From Sthenelais limicola (taxonomy: Eukaryota; Annelida; Polychaeta; Phyllodocida; Sigalionidae), in contig OW804096.1 of NCBI GenBank assembly GCA_942159475.1, positions 91,057,784-91,121,783 on the forward strand: a stretch of 64,000 nucleotides of DNA, in the 5' to 3' direction. Below are positions 63,909 to 64,000 of this stretch, one piece after another. Within the stretch, counting starts at the first letter, position 1, and each line of letters begins with the position of its first letter. The position numbers and the translations under genes are program-made. A model generated the notes under the pieces. The model was not told the origin of the DNA. It made no database searches and saw only the letters and a list, made by a program, of their open reading frames with translations.

Positions 63909-64000
63909 CTAATTATCTTTATCAAGAAAAAACTTTTTAATTTGTATTTTAAATATATCATTGTCTTGAATGTTGCGCAGTCTTACAGGTAAATTGTTCC
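63909..64000 (-). pseudogene. LINE RT C-terminal tail, running off the right edge
   Basis: Minus-strand frame NNLPVRLRNIQDNDIFKIQI, KKFFLDKDN, stop TAG (63909-63911). This is the usual (W)NNLP...FK..L end of EN/RT LINEs. The rest lies beyond the window. Confidence 0.65.

Noticed and set aside
1..64000. CRISPR array, bacterial operons or prophage
   Set aside because: Introns, LTR elements and animal domains show a eukaryotic nuclear sequence; tandem repeats here lack unique equal-length spacers.

Overview
The window is animal nuclear DNA. It has GT-AG spliced exons, a filamin-like actin-binding gene and collagen-type Gly-X-Y exons, set among many transposable elements. The mix (Ty3/Gypsy and Ty1/Copia LTR elements, a Helitron-like element, EN- and REL-type LINEs, MITEs, minisatellites) suggests a marine invertebrate, but the species cannot be told from the sequence.

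Layout. 1-2503: 5' LTR, primer site and a 700-codon gag of a minus-strand Gypsy-type element that runs off the left edge. 2504-5106: non-coding, with one minisatellite. 5107-15469: complete 10.4 kb minus-strand LTR element (697-bp LTRs, TSD TGTA) with gag and RT-RNase H, then 5 kb of accessory ORFs (two-TM, degenerate protease-like, RING-like, four-TM) and no recognisable integrase. 15538-27116: decayed minus-strand Helitron-like gene (HUH, YxxKY, PIF1 helicase motifs, then a GIY-YIG domain), split by a plus-strand EN/RT LINE near 18.4-22.5 kb. 27.6 kb: tRNA-derived SINE head. 28.2-29.4 kb: nested MITEs packed with CGCTC/GAGCG.

29602-39378: minus-strand host gene with three calponin-homology (CH) domains, of the filamin/jitterbug type, rebuilt exon by exon with matching splice phases. 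It carries two lesions: a 3.3 kb non-autonomous LTR element (34154-37462, identical LTRs, TSD CCAG) inside the exon joining CH1 to CH2, and an in-frame TAA in CH3. The inserted element belongs to the same LTR family as the one at 1-2503, but carries an unrelated polyQ ORF.

40078-44868: intact, young Copia element (185-bp LTRs with one mismatch, TSD CTTTC, 1,300-codon polyprotein). 45.2-51.5 kb: collagen-like exon remnants, two MITE families, a 5'-truncated REL-type LINE with a 47-bp target duplication, and a few orphan exons. 53.5-64 kb: mostly tandem repeats, MITE-derived duplications, low complexity and LINE tails.

The strongest candidates for something undescribed are the integrase-less LTR element with its accessory ORFs, the GIY-YIG domain after the Helitron helicase, and the retrotransposon lodged in a coding exon.
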